This document shows, one piece after another, positions 22,227 to 30,280 of a stretch of DNA of 34,398 nt. Source of the stretch: Thermosporothrix hazakensis (GTDB lineage: Bacteria > Chloroflexota > Ktedonobacteria > Ktedonobacterales > Ktedonobacteraceae); contig NZ_QKUF01000044.1 of the NCBI RefSeq assembly GCF_003253565.1, positions 1 through 34,398 on the forward strand, in the 5' to 3' direction. Numbering within the stretch: position 1 is the stretch's first letter; every line of letters begins with the position of its first letter. Made by a program: the position numbers and the translations under genes. The notes beneath the pieces are model-generated. The model saw only the letters and a program-made list of their open reading frames with translations. It had not been told where the DNA came from and searched no databases.

Positions 22227-22774
22227 TTATCGCCTCTTTGCCGCTTCTTTCTTCGCTTTCTCGATAGCCTGCTTCTCTCTCTTGGCTTTGATCGAGAAGT
22301 AGGCCTGCCACCCAGCAAACTCACTGGCACTCATTCGCTCAAGGAACTCGTCTCTGGTGTTGCCTGCCCCGACGGTTTCCGTCAGGAAGTAGGAGAAGTA
22401 TTCGAGGTCGTTTGCTTCAAGTTTTTTTGGGTTTCGTCTGCGTCAATTGCGGAGAGTTCCCGAATCTTCTCGGCAATCGGGGTAAGCACTGACATCCCAA
22501 ATCCCGCCACGCCATCAATGTCCTGCTCAGAGAAGATTTGTTCATTCCCTTCTCGGGTGATGAGAGAGTAAGTGACAAAAGCAGCGGTTTCTAATGCCTC
22601 GTTCCGCCCTGTTTCATCTTTGCTCAGGCGTTCAGCCTGGACGACCTCTTTCGCGGTCAACTCTCTGAGAGCAAGCTTTCCATTTAGCCCCTCCAGACCG
22701 GGAAGAGTAACCTCAAGGTCTTGCACCTTTAAGCGTCTATTAAAGAATTTTGCTCTGATTTCTGCAGGCTTCAT
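22227..22774 (-). CDS. Tail assembly chaperone GT, -1 frameshift product
   Basis: After slipping at A_AAA_AAC (22427..22421) translation continues as LEANDLEYFSYFLTETVG, then FLERMSASEFAGWQAYFSIK and a basic end REKQAIEKAKKEAAKRR. The T extension has 64 residues and stops directly before the ATG of the tape measure gene (stop and ATG adjacent). The W-Q-A-Y pattern in the extension is typical of gpT domains. The fusion has 182 residues. This is the conserved lambda-type G/GT arrangement, seen here directly from the open frames. Confidence 0.9.
22382..22774 (-). CDS. Tail assembly chaperone, G-type (unshifted product)
   Basis: A 130-residue protein in the position of lambda gpG: KLKVQDLEVTLPGLE, then LALRELTAKEVVQAERL, and AFVTYSLITREGN. 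It is made in excess and helps the tape measure take the tail tube. The frame ends shortly after a canonical slippery site, and the -1 frame continues to the tape measure start. The two products share 118 residues. The G:GT ratio is set by the frameshift. Confidence 0.85.
   Translation of the reverse strand: MKPAEIRAKFFNRRLKVQDLEVTLPGLEGLNGKLALRELTAKEVVQAERLSKDETGRNEALETAAFVTYSLITREGNEQIFSEQDIDGVAGFGMSVLTPIAEKIRELSAIDADETQKNLKQTTSNTSPTS
22421..22427 (-). promoter_or_regulatory. Slippery heptamer A_AAA_AAC of the G/GT frameshift
   Basis: In the G frame the codons are CAA AAA AAC, giving the heptamer A AAA AAC, one of the best known -1 frameshift sites. The -1 frame is open on from here and encodes a gpT-like domain. 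Confidence 0.9.
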
Positions 22775-22804
22775 CTCATATTGTCCTTTTGTGATGTTGT
22801 AAGT

Positions 22805-23425
22805 TTACGCTTTGAAAAACTCATCAGTGAGTTGGAACGTTAAGCCCTCTTCAATGAGTGCCGAGACTTCAGTTTTGATATTGCACTCGGATACGTAAGC
22901 GTACCCCTCATACCTGCGGCCTGTAGGGGAGACATAAGAGACAATGAGCAGGTCTCGCTCTTGCAAATTCTTCACCCGATCATGATTAAGCCAAAACCTG
23001 TCAACCTTTAGCTCCCCCTCGAGCAAGGTCGGGGTGTAGAACTTCGCGCCGGTAGGATTGAAGGTTGTGCTGTCCTCCAGATTTGTTTTGCTCGTAAATT
23101 CGACACTTTTCGCATTGCCTATCTGGCTGAACGGATAAAACGCGCCAGAGGCCAGACGCACTTGCAAGGTCGGATCTTGCGGTGAGTCAAAGACGACGCG
23201 AGCAGCGACACGATAGAGAGTGAAGCCTGTGCTGACCGGAGTCCAGGTCGTACCGTCTGAGCTGGTTTCAACGATAACTGGCACGTCCCGATCAAGATAC
23301 CGTTTTGTCGAGTTCGCGATCACATAGGTCTTGTGATCTCCTACATCGGTGAGCATCTCATTGACAAAAGGAACACTTGGCTTGGATGCAACGAGGAATT
23401 GTGAATTATACGCGGCAATCGCCAT
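22805..23425 (-). CDS. Tail tube-like protein, long paralogue
   Basis: A 206-residue beta-rich protein. The C-terminal part (SVEFTSKTNLEDSTTFNPTG, KFYTPTLLEGELKVDRF, and EGLTFQLTD) has the same order of motifs as the shorter tail tube protein at 23437..23823 (FKTDLEETTAFS, KTFIPTLRGMETKLSG, YSVTINGD). An extra N-terminal region with RVAARVVFDSPQD adds about 80 residues. It may be a second tube or tail-terminator-like protein, or the tube protein with decoration. AAGGAG precedes the ATG. Confidence 0.65.
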   Translation of the reverse strand: MAIAAYNSQFLVASKPSVPFVNEMLTDVGDHKTYVIANSTKRYLDRDVPVIVETSSDGTTWTPVSTGFTLYRVAARVVFDSPQDPTLQVRLASGAFYPFSQIGNAKSVEFTSKTNLEDSTTFNPTGAKFYTPTLLEGELKVDRFWLNHDRVKNLQERDLLIVSYVSPTGRRYEGYAYVSECNIKTEVSALIEEGLTFQLTDEFFKA

Positions 23426-23436
23426 CTGGAAGCTCC

Positions 23437-23823
23437 TTATGCTCGCGTCACGTCACCATTTATTGTGACGGAGTACTCAACCTCGATTTTCCCTGACACA
23501 TCGGCCTTGATCGAGTATTCACCGATCCAGGCATCGAAGGAATATTTCTTCACCCCATCGGGAGATATCTCAAGCTGTACCAACTGCCGCCCGAAATAGG
23601 CGTCCTCTAACGCTTGCTGGCCGGGATCGCCTACATTCCAGTTTCCCGACAATTTTGTTTCCATCCCTCGCAAGGTTGGGATAAACGTTTTGGTACCGGG
23701 CGCACTACTGCTAAATGCAGTAGTTTCCTCTAAGTCGGTCTTGAAAGGAAGTTCCACGCTCGAAATGTCGTGCACAATAGTGCTGCCTACTTTGATCACT
23801 GCACTATAAGCCGCTTTTGCCAT
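23437..23823 (-). CDS. Major tail (tube) protein
   Basis: A 128-residue protein of the short siphovirus tail tube type. Residues 1-30 are the first strand and DISSVELPFKTDLEETTAF loop. Then KTFIPTLRGMETKLSGNW and QLVQLEISPDGVKKYSFDAW form the core barrel, and IEVEYSVTINGD ends it. Many copies stack as hexameric rings around the tape measure protein. It lies between the DUF3168 connector and the second tube-like gene. Confidence 0.75.
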   Translation of the reverse strand: MAKAAYSAVIKVGSTIVHDISSVELPFKTDLEETTAFSSSAPGTKTFIPTLRGMETKLSGNWNVGDPGQQALEDAYFGRQLVQLEISPDGVKKYSFDAWIGEYSIKADVSGKIEVEYSVTINGDVTRA

Positions 23824-23828
23824 AGTTC

Positions 23829-24230
23829 TTACTCCTGTGTCTCAATCCTGTATCTAACAGGCATGTGCCGTACATCTTCTTCTGGGTCGTTGAGAGATTC
23901 CGAGAATTCATACCAGCAACCAACCTGCGTCATAGTTGCAAGCTGAAGCGATTGCTGGTCAAGGATCTGATTCAGCCTTGCAAGGATGGCTTGCGCTTCC
24001 TTGAATCCTTTTGCTGCACTCCAAATGTGGAGTGTTACCGTCGCTTCATAGCCGCGCCGCTGAAAGCTATGAAACGGGACTTCGGTTGCCTCGCCAATGG
24101 TTACATAGGGATAAGTCTGAGCATCAGGAACAGAACTCGCGTCAAATATCCCTTTGACCAGGTTCATCAGTGTGGTGTCGCCTGTAAGCCGCTGATACAA
24201 GGCTCGCTGAATCTCTCCGAGTGAGGTCAT
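23829..24230 (-). CDS. DUF3168-type tail terminator/completion protein
   Basis: A 133-residue protein with the DUF3168 pattern: EIQRALYQRLTGDTTLMNLV, YPYVTIGEATEVPFHS, EATVTLHIWSAAKGFKEAQA, and LATMTQVGCWYEFSES. It caps the tail tube and joins it to the head connector. Its ATG overlaps the stop of the HK97 gp10-like gene (ATGA). Confidence 0.8.
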   Translation of the reverse strand: MTSLGEIQRALYQRLTGDTTLMNLVKGIFDASSVPDAQTYPYVTIGEATEVPFHSFQRRGYEATVTLHIWSAAKGFKEAQAILARLNQILDQQSLQLATMTQVGCWYEFSESLNDPEEDVRHMPVRYRIETQE

Positions 24231-24556
24231 AACTTCTTGAGCCTTTCAACAAGCCCTTTGCGAGAAATCTCAAATGCAGGCAAGAGATACGGTTGCGCCT
24301 GCATCTTTCGCGTCCCGAACTCGACATAGGGCGCATACTCGACATTCGTTCCAACTAGAACCTCGTACCTGTCTGTTTGTTCGTAGCTTATCGAGTTTTT
24401 CAGACGACCAGTCCGCACCGGCACCCGCTTCTGTGCTTCGTTTTTGCATTCTTTGCCCGTTGCCAGCAACTCCTGCTCTGTACGATTTTCCAGCTCGTCT
24501 ACCGCCTGATCCAGATCAGCAAGCACTTTGTCCAGACCAACAATCTCAACTCCCAT
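24227..24556 (-). CDS. HK97 gp10-like neck/tail protein
   Basis: A 109-residue protein of the HK97 gp10 family. It has GLDKVLADLDQAVDELENRT, then QKRVPVRTGRLKNSISYE, the family signature, and VEYAPYVEFGTRKMQAQPYL. It acts in head-tail joining. It overlaps the DUF3168 gene by four bases, and is preceded by the adaptor gene. A CCTTGCAAGG copy lies just upstream of its start, in the gap, within a GCTCCTTGCAAGGG stretch. Confidence 0.85.
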   Translation of the reverse strand: MGVEIVGLDKVLADLDQAVDELENRTEQELLATGKECKNEAQKRVPVRTGRLKNSISYEQTDRYEVLVGTNVEYAPYVEFGTRKMQAQPYLLPAFEISRKGLVERLKKL

Positions 24557-24576
24557 ATCTCAGCTCCTTGCAAGGG

Positions 24577-24945
24577 TCATGCTAACTGCTCTACCGCAAC
24601 CCGGCGCAAGACCTCATACGAGGTTGGGTCATACAGATCAATAACCTTGTAGGTGATGCCGTTGATTCTGAGCCTATCAGCGCCGCGGATGTCGGTCAAG
24701 CGCGGCACCAGGAGCCGTTTGAGCGTTTTGCCTTGCATACGCTCCGCAATTACCACTTCCTGGGGAGATTGCCCTGAATCAATCAGCGCACATGGCACCG
24801 TCGCAACGACAGTCCATGTAATCTCTGTACCGCCCTGCCCGTCGGGCGTGCGTGTCTCTCTCAACACATCACACATATCCTTGAGAGCCAGTTCTGTTGC
24901 CAGGTCAGAAAATGCCTGTAAGTCCTCATCACTAATAATCGTCAT
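24577..24945 (-). CDS. Head-tail adaptor/stopper protein
   Basis: A 122-residue protein of the SPP1 gp16/phage head-tail joining type: MCDVLRETRTPDGQGGTEIT, then PCALIDSGQSPQEVV, RLRINGITYKVIDLYDPTSY. It closes the connector after packaging. The ATG directly follows the stop of the upstream connector gene. It is ordered with the other connector genes in the normal siphovirus way. Confidence 0.8.
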   Translation of the reverse strand: MTIISDEDLQAFSDLATELALKDMCDVLRETRTPDGQGGTEITWTVVATVPCALIDSGQSPQEVVIAERMQGKTLKRLLVPRLTDIRGADRLRINGITYKVIDLYDPTSYEVLRRVAVEQLA

Positions 24946-25392
24946 TTAGAACTCACTCCCGCTTGCTAAACCTGGCTCCAGAAAATCCAGTTGCAACCGC
25001 CCGAGCTGAAACCCCTGTGTAGTCTGCCCACCTACCTGAATATCAAGTCCAGCCAGCTCCGCTTCAGCGTCTTTCAAAAGCATCTGCACGCGATCAAAGG
25101 CCTGTGAGCGAGACGCTTTGACCGGGCCGGGCAACTCCACATCAAAGCGAATAGCGAGCAAGCGTGAAAACCGCTTGAGCGCGTAATAGTTCAAAAGCGC
25201 GATGAACTTAAGCGTATCGGCTTGCGCAACACTGGCCGTTGGAAGATCCTGCTCTGCAACACCAAGATGGCGCAAGCTCATATCAATAGCCGTGCTGTAA
25301 GCATCGGCTGTCTGCTCTGGTGTAAACTTGGCCTCTATCGCCAGCTCTCTATATTCTTGCTGAAGGAAGCTCAAGGCGGCTGTTCGATCCAT
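24946..25392 (-). CDS. Head-tail connector protein, gp15/gp6-like
   Basis: A 148-residue mostly helical protein (MDRTAALSFLQQEYRELAIE, YYALKRFSRLLAIRFDVE, SRSQAFDRVQMLLKDAEAEL), in the position and of the size of HK97 gp6/SPP1 gp15 adaptors. Start is the ATG at 25392, which shares a base with the stop of the small preceding gene (TGATG). The C-terminus (QLGRLQLDFLEPG) is an extended arm. Confidence 0.7.
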   Translation of the reverse strand: MDRTAALSFLQQEYRELAIEAKFTPEQTADAYSTAIDMSLRHLGVAEQDLPTASVAQADTLKFIALLNYYALKRFSRLLAIRFDVELPGPVKASRSQAFDRVQMLLKDAEAELAGLDIQVGGQTTQGFQLGRLQLDFLEPGLASGSEF

Positions 25393-25556
25393 CACGCGTT
25401 GTCCTTGATTGGCTGGCCGTTAGCATCAACGAGCACGCCATTGACGACGTATCTCCCGCCTTCAGGGGCCTCGTCAAGCTTGCGCTCTGGCTCCACCCTT
25501 GCAAGGGGTTGCTGCTCTGTCTGCTTCTCTTCTTGCTGTGTTTTCTTCTCTGGCAT
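25392..25556 (-). CDS. 54-residue small structural protein
   Basis: Sequence MPEKKTQQEEKQTEQQPLAR leads, followed by a KLDEAPEGGRYVVNGVLVDA stretch and NGQPIKDNA. The N-terminal half is charged and disordered; the C-terminal half looks like a small beta hairpin. It is coupled by TGATG to the connector gene and lies directly downstream of the major capsid gene, so a small head accessory protein is likely. A CCTTGCAAGG copy within it encodes PLAR. Confidence 0.65.
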   Translation of the reverse strand: MPEKKTQQEEKQTEQQPLARVEPERKLDEAPEGGRYVVNGVLVDANGQPIKDNA

Positions 25557-25570
25557 TCCATCCACCTCGC

Positions 25571-26620
25571 TTAGAAGGTCGGGGTGACATATGTGCTCCC
25601 CCCGATGTACAAAACGGCACCATTAGACCTCTCTTGCACCGCAATCCCGTACTCGCGTTCCATATACTGGGCATGCAAGGGGTAAGATTCTAACTCAGCG
25701 GCAATACGTAGCGACCCTGACTGAGCATCTCGCACCCGCATCGCGAGCGGTTTCGTCTGCGCCGGGTTGTACGCAAACAAGTAGTTATTTGGAATCCAGG
25801 GCTTCACCCAGATTTCTGCCGCCCCAAAGACTCCGATAGCCCGATTGTAGATGTTCATGGTATCAAGCGGCGTCCGGCCAACTGCCGTTGTAGTCGGAGG
25901 TAGCACCCGAGCGTCAACATACGCTGTAAAGCCGGATAAGCTGCGGACTGCTGCTTCTTGTGCCTGGCTGATGTACACCTTGATCGTACCGGTGTTGTAG
26001 TGTTCCAGCACTGTGTTAATCAAGCTATTGAGCGCATTCACATCTAGCGCTGAAACAGCCAAGTAGTGCGTATGAGTATTACCATCAAAGGCATTCCCAT
26101 ACGGATCGGGGGGAAGCGGTGTCCCGTCTGCATTGAGTAGGGCGCGAATGGGGAGATTCAAATTGTCAACCAATCTATCCAGATAGTTGAGATTATTTGT
26201 GGGGGTAAAGATGGCTTTCTTTATCTCGGTTTGCAGTCTCCTGATATCGGCTGTCATGGCCGCGTTCACCTGAGCAGCTATCTCCGCAACCGTACGAGTT
26301 TGGAGATACTTGCGGGTCCATTGCAATCCGACCTGGAATAGGCGGAGAGGGAAGCCGACGTTGACGCCAGTGGTTATTTTCTGTACATCTGGCGAGCTGT
26401 GCTCATCCCCTTCAATCATCGTCATGGTATCTACGCCACCATAACGACGCAATCTATCTGTCGTTTGCTCAACGAGATCAGAAGTCATCATATTTACAAT
26501 CTCGTTATGCGCGTCCAGAAATTGCTGTACAGCACGGTAGGTATTCTCTTCGCCATAATCTGCAATCAGCGTTCTATTTGCGGCTAAGGTATCCAGTATT
26601 TGGAGGGTGCCGTATGCCAT
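25571..26620 (-). CDS. Major capsid protein
   Basis: A 349-residue protein in the major capsid position after the decoration and scaffold genes. It has ENTYRAVQQFLDAHNEIVNM, QWTRKYLQTRTVAEIAAQVN, and late KPWIPNNYLFAYNPAQTKP and SGSLRIAAELESYPLHAQYM segments, which look like the helices and E-loop/A-domain strands of HK97-fold capsid proteins of siphoviruses with separate scaffold. No protease is encoded nearby, consistent with the separate scaffolding gene. Confidence 0.85.
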   Translation of the reverse strand: MAYGTLQILDTLAANRTLIADYGEENTYRAVQQFLDAHNEIVNMMTSDLVEQTTDRLRRYGGVDTMTMIEGDEHSSPDVQKITTGVNVGFPLRLFQVGLQWTRKYLQTRTVAEIAAQVNAAMTADIRRLQTEIKKAIFTPTNNLNYLDRLVDNLNLPIRALLNADGTPLPPDPYGNAFDGNTHTHYLAVSALDVNALNSLINTVLEHYNTGTIKVYISQAQEAAVRSLSGFTAYVDARVLPPTTTAVGRTPLDTMNIYNRAIGVFGAAEIWVKPWIPNNYLFAYNPAQTKPLAMRVRDAQSGSLRIAAELESYPLHAQYMEREYGIAVQERSNGAVLYIGGSTYVTPTF

Positions 26621-26653
26621 CCTGTTCTTTCCTTTCTAGTGCATCGGCACTAC

Positions 26654-27049
26654 TTAGTAGCTTTTCTGAACGTAAATGCGGGTGCTATCCACGACACGGC
26701 CAATCACCGTCGTACCGCCTGTAGAGGGTGCGGTATCCAATCCACCCGGCACAGTCCCTGAGAGATACAACGAGGTGCCAGGAGTAAGATTCTTTCCGTA
26801 ATTGAAGTTCACGCCCCAGTACAGGGAAAGAGACTCTCCAGGTGCAGCAGAAGTTGCGGCAAAGCCATCCACAACGGCATTGCCATCATTGGCTGCTCCA
26901 CTCGCGCGGTAGATCTTGCCATCATTTTTGATAACGCAGGCATCTCCTGCGGCGATAACTTCACCCGCGTAGAGGCCAGATAACCGGTTATTTGGGGGCG
27001 GCGTGGCACTGGAAAGTGAAGGGGTGCCACTCTTTGTAATTGCGGCCAT
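26654..27049 (-). CDS. Capsid decoration-like protein
   Basis: A 131-residue Gly/Ser/Ala-rich beta protein, with GLYAGEVIAAGDACVIKNDG, AVVDGFAATSAAPGESLSLY, GTSLYLSGTVPGGLDTAPS and TTVIGRVVDSTRIYVQKSY. This order (uptake of an exposed loop, then GKxxxAS) matches DUF2190-type capsid decoration proteins. It stands between the scaffold and major capsid genes, as usual. Confidence 0.8.
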   Translation of the reverse strand: MAAITKSGTPSLSSATPPPNNRLSGLYAGEVIAAGDACVIKNDGKIYRASGAANDGNAVVDGFAATSAAPGESLSLYWGVNFNYGKNLTPGTSLYLSGTVPGGLDTAPSTGGTTVIGRVVDSTRIYVQKSY

Positions 27050-27066
27050 AGTATCCGTATGCTCCT

Positions 27067-27651
27067 TTAAAAGTTGTATAAACCACTGCGCATAAGACTT
27101 GTCGTGATTGCTTCACTCTTGTGTGACTGCCCTGTCGGTTTTGGGTTTGGTGCATTCCCCGGCAAACCAGCACGTCCTTGCTGCTCAAGCTTTGCCACCA
27201 GCGGTTTTGATTTCTCTATCCATGCCAGGCGCTCTTCAATCGGTGCTTCAGCTCCGGGATCAAATGCCTTGATCTCGTCAGGCCAGTCCTTGGTCTGGCT
27301 CTCAATCTGGTTTGCAAGGAGAGATGCAAGCTGATTGTAACGCTCAGAGATCGGCTCTAATTCGTTCACTCTCGCCTGATACTGCTCTGCAAGCTGCTTA
27401 TATTGGCCTTGCTCTTTCAGGCGTTGATCTCCTGCAAGGCGAGCCGCTTCTTCTTGCTCTTTGGCACGTTTGCGATAGGATGCGTTCTCTTTGCGCAGAT
27501 CGGCAATTTCGCGCTGTAACGCTTCAAGAGATGGTTGATTTTCTGAGGACTTTTCACCCGCCTGGGGTTCCAAGTTGGCCGCCTGGGCCTGGGGACTACT
27601 GGTCGCCGCCTGGACGCCATCAGTAGTATTCGTGGTATTGTTGTTCTTCAT
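27067..27651 (-). CDS. Capsid scaffolding protein
   Basis: A 194-residue protein, start chosen at the ATG at 27651 because the TTG at 27672 is weaker. The N-terminus is disordered (Asn/Thr/Gln/Ala-rich), residues about 45-105 are a coiled coil (LEALQREIADLRKENASYRK), and a basic C-terminus ends in SLMRSGLYNF. This is the classic scaffolding layout; the C-terminal basic helix would bind the capsid protein inside the procapsid. It is directly upstream of the decoration and capsid genes. Confidence 0.85.
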   Translation of the reverse strand: MKNNNTTNTTDGVQAATSSPQAQAANLEPQAGEKSSENQPSLEALQREIADLRKENASYRKRAKEQEEAARLAGDQRLKEQGQYKQLAEQYQARVNELEPISERYNQLASLLANQIESQTKDWPDEIKAFDPGAEAPIEERLAWIEKSKPLVAKLEQQGRAGLPGNAPNPKPTGQSHKSEAITTSLMRSGLYNF

Positions 27652-27714
27652 ACTGTACCAGATTCCTTTCAATTTGTAAAGACAACTCGAATAGAGTTTG
27701 TCAGTACCTGCTTA

Positions 27715-28320
27715 TTATTTGTATTGCATGGTGCAGCGACAGTGGCTCTTGCATTGTCGCTGACCAATTGGAATCAGCGAACCTATCGGTTGCCAGCCTT
27801 TGCGGGCTTCTTGCAAACAGCCCGTACAATGATCCGCGATACCTAGAATAGAGCGTTGCAAGCGTGCGCCACCGATACGGGCGACGCGCTCTCTCATCGC
27901 TTCATGGCTCCCTCTGGCCGCTTGCGTGTAGAGCGCACTCCTTGCAAGGAGGGTGCCATCTAATGCTTGCTTGCCGGTCTTGATGTCCTTCACAAAGCCC
28001 CTGAGAAATAGATACTGTTCCTTGAGCAAGTTCCCAACAAAGCCATAGTCGGCTGGCGACATGTTTTTTGCGCCACCATTGCCGATCATCGCCATCGCCA
28101 CATGGAGTGGCTTCAGGATAGAAAGCATCCCGACTTGCCATTGAGCAAGCGAGATCGTGCGATCCACGAGCTGCTGAGACAGATCGCGGACGCGCTGAGT
28201 CTCTTTGTCGATCACAGCATCAACTGCCTGCCTGACGATGCGTTCTGGCACAAAGCGGCCCGTTTTCAGATCCACATAGCGTCTGGCACGTGGATTGTAA
28301 TTGTAGGCGAACTGACTCAT
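27715..28320 (-). CDS. Head morphogenesis/minor head protein, Mu F/SPP1 gp7-like
   Basis: A 201-residue protein. The N-terminus and middle are helical. The C-terminus has the family signature of Mu F-type minor head proteins: HCTGCLQEARKGWQPIGSLI, PIGQRQCKSHCRCTMQYK (C..C, G, P-G, C...CRC). It is injected or binds the portal. It is somewhat short for the family, so it may be a compact form. It overlaps the next gene by four bases (ATGA). Confidence 0.75.
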   Translation of the reverse strand: MSQFAYNYNPRARRYVDLKTGRFVPERIVRQAVDAVIDKETQRVRDLSQQLVDRTISLAQWQVGMLSILKPLHVAMAMIGNGGAKNMSPADYGFVGNLLKEQYLFLRGFVKDIKTGKQALDGTLLARSALYTQAARGSHEAMRERVARIGGARLQRSILGIADHCTGCLQEARKGWQPIGSLIPIGQRQCKSHCRCTMQYK

Positions 28321-28517
28321 TTTTTATCCGGCTCTGGCTCAACAATCTCTGCGTCGATTAACCCCTTGCAAGGGGGAGGCGCAGTGTTTCGCCAAAGCGC
28401 TTCTCCCTCTTTGATATCGGTCTCGCTGACAAGAGCGAGAGCATCCAGATCGTCATCTGTCCACTCAATCGCTTTGCCAAGTGGAACCGGCTTTTTCTTC
28501 GGTGACTCCCTCTGCAT
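28317..28517 (-). CDS. 66-residue hypothetical structural-module protein
   Basis: The ATG at 28517 follows AAAGGAG, a perfect site six bases away; an open frame up to 28646 overlaps the next gene and is rejected. The product is acidic (WTDDDLDALALVSETDIKEG, VEPEPDKK end) with a basic start (RESPKKKP). It sits between portal-side and head-morphogenesis genes and may be a small head or packaging accessory. A CCTTGCAAGG copy in it encodes PCKG. Confidence 0.6.
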   Translation of the reverse strand: MQRESPKKKPVPLGKAIEWTDDDLDALALVSETDIKEGEALWRNTAPPPCKGLIDAEIVEPEPDKK

Positions 28518-28725
28518 GCAGATCTCCTTTATAAACATGTTTGTACACATCGGCTGGATACTGGAAGGCAAGAGTAAGCAATGCTGTTTGATACTGCTCT
28601 TCATTCCATTGCTCCTGCTTGCGCTTGTATTGCATATATAGTGCATCCCGCATATATGGGACAGATGTATTATGACGCCTGGCCTGGATTAACGCGGGAA
28701 GAAGAAACATATGTTTGATAATCAT
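28465..28725 (-). CDS. 86-residue hypothetical protein, coupled to the portal gene
   Basis: The ATG overlaps the portal stop in an ATGA. The product is amphipathic and helical (LPALIQARRHNTSVPYMRDA, YKRKQEQWNEEQYQTALLTL), with ADVYKHVYKGD near the end. It overlaps the following gene by about 50 bases. No family is recognised; many siphoviruses have such small genes between portal and minor head. Confidence 0.55.
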   Translation of the reverse strand: MIIKHMFLLPALIQARRHNTSVPYMRDALYMQYKRKQEQWNEEQYQTALLTLAFQYPADVYKHVYKGDLHAEGVTEEKAGSTWQSD

Positions 28726-30278
28726 TGCTCCACCCCTGGCACAATATCTTCTTGTGCCAAGAGCTGATCACGTTTAATCTGTTCTACCCGATCCTGACCC
28801 AATTGCGCAAGCTCCTCATCAGTCCAGCCCTCACCTCGCAAAACGAACTCCAGAGGCGCACCGGCTTGCACGGCCAGATTGACCCCCTGCCAAATCGCTT
28901 GTTTCTCTTGCGCCTGCTCCAGACGCGTTGGAGTGAGCAGAGGCCTGGGCATAATCGACATGTCCAATTCTCCGCGCTGGTAGCTCTCAAGTGAGAACGG
29001 TAAGAACTTCTGTTGTTGGCGTGTGAGAGAGCGCCCCCACGCGCCACTATTGGCACGGAAGCCAGCCATTGCACAGGCCATACGAAACAGGGAGATGCAA
29101 GCCTGGTCATAGTTGGCTTGCACTTCCTGAACCCGGCTTGCGACATCTCCGACCAGGCGTGATGCAGCAGGCCCCGTCACCTGTGACATTGACCGAAGCT
29201 CGCGGTAAAAGATCAGCTCCGGGTGATCCTGCTCAATTTCGGCTAATAGTTTGTCTATGTAGATATTTGCTGCTGACAGATCCAAATTCCCGGCCAGACT
29301 ATCTACCTTCCCATCCTTTGGCCCTTTCAGCATGAGCAAGCTTTCCTGCTCACTAGCAGGCTCGTCAAAATCGTTCGTAGAGCCTCGCTTTTTCGCCCCG
29401 AACAAGTTGTTGACATTGCCGTCTGTCCACAAAACCAGAGGCGCACCGATGACCTTATGTACCTGGTCATGGATATGGCTGACCAGATTGTTCAATTCGT
29501 CAATTTTGCCCAGGCTCCCGGCAATTGCTGGACTGCCGTGGTCGGAACCTGTATCACAGTGTCGAATCCAGACGGCAGGCACAAAGCCATACGGGTTCTC
29601 TATCTCAGCGCCAAAGCCATAATCATAGGGGCGGTCGTCTCTGAAATACCGAAATGATCCCTTGTCTACTTCTTTTCTATATTGGTATGACCCGGCTTCG
29701 TCTTTGGCCGTGTACTCAATCACGTATCCTTTGATATTGCCCGCAGCATCCAGCTCCAAAGATTTGACGTACCCCGGCCAGACGATTTCTGACGTGATTT
29801 TCCCTCGCTCAATGTCGTCGATCAGCTCAATGAGGACACTTCCCAGTGCGGCCCCATACCTGACAATCACGCTTTTGCGTGACTGCCAGTTGTTCCATGC
29901 CCAAAATTGAGCAATGGCCTGTACCAGTTCAGTTGGGGTATCGGAACTGAAGGGAATGGCGACAGGCACGCCATCAGGAAGAGCTCGCCCGTCTTCTGAG
30001 AGCGCGCCGGGATAGACGACACCAGCGTAAAAGTCTACAAGCCTCTTTGTCGGATTGTAGATCATTCGAATGTTGCGGTAGAGGTTATACTTAGCCTTGT
30101 ACGCTGACCAGGCGTTCGACACACGGTCAAACATGCTATTATTGTAATAGCTCCATAACAATGCATATTCAGCAGCCCGGTTTTTGTATTCCGTGTACTC
30201 CGGCTGTTCCTCAAACACACGCTTAGCGGCAACGATAGCCGCCTTTCCAGCTTCCATAAGCTTTCCCCATAGTGCCAT
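28722..30278 (-). CDS. Portal protein, SPP1 gp6-like
   Basis: A 518-residue protein, start taken at the ATG at 30278 two bases after the terminase stop. It has YRNIRMIYNPTKRLVDFYAG, WAWNNWQSRKSVIVRYGAAL, SLGKIDELNNLVSHIHDQVH and PAASRLVGDVASRVQEVQAN, the signature of the SPP1/phage portal family. Twelve copies form the ring where DNA enters and the tail attaches. It follows the large terminase as expected. Confidence 0.9.
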   Translation of the reverse strand: MALWGKLMEAGKAAIVAAKRVFEEQPEYTEYKNRAAEYALLWSYYNNSMFDRVSNAWSAYKAKYNLYRNIRMIYNPTKRLVDFYAGVVYPGALSEDGRALPDGVPVAIPFSSDTPTELVQAIAQFWAWNNWQSRKSVIVRYGAALGSVLIELIDDIERGKITSEIVWPGYVKSLELDAAGNIKGYVIEYTAKDEAGSYQYRKEVDKGSFRYFRDDRPYDYGFGAEIENPYGFVPAVWIRHCDTGSDHGSPAIAGSLGKIDELNNLVSHIHDQVHKVIGAPLVLWTDGNVNNLFGAKKRGSTNDFDEPASEQESLLMLKGPKDGKVDSLAGNLDLSAANIYIDKLLAEIEQDHPELIFYRELRSMSQVTGPAASRLVGDVASRVQEVQANYDQACISLFRMACAMAGFRANSGAWGRSLTRQQQKFLPFSLESYQRGELDMSIMPRPLLTPTRLEQAQEKQAIWQGVNLAVQAGAPLEFVLRGEGWTDEELAQLGQDRVEQIKRDQLLAQEDIVPGVEQ

Positions 30279-30280
30279 AC

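Noticed and set aside
22018..22311. 97-codon leftward frame across the start of the tape measure gene
   Set aside because: It overlaps both the GT extension and the tape measure start in another frame; those two are supported by context.
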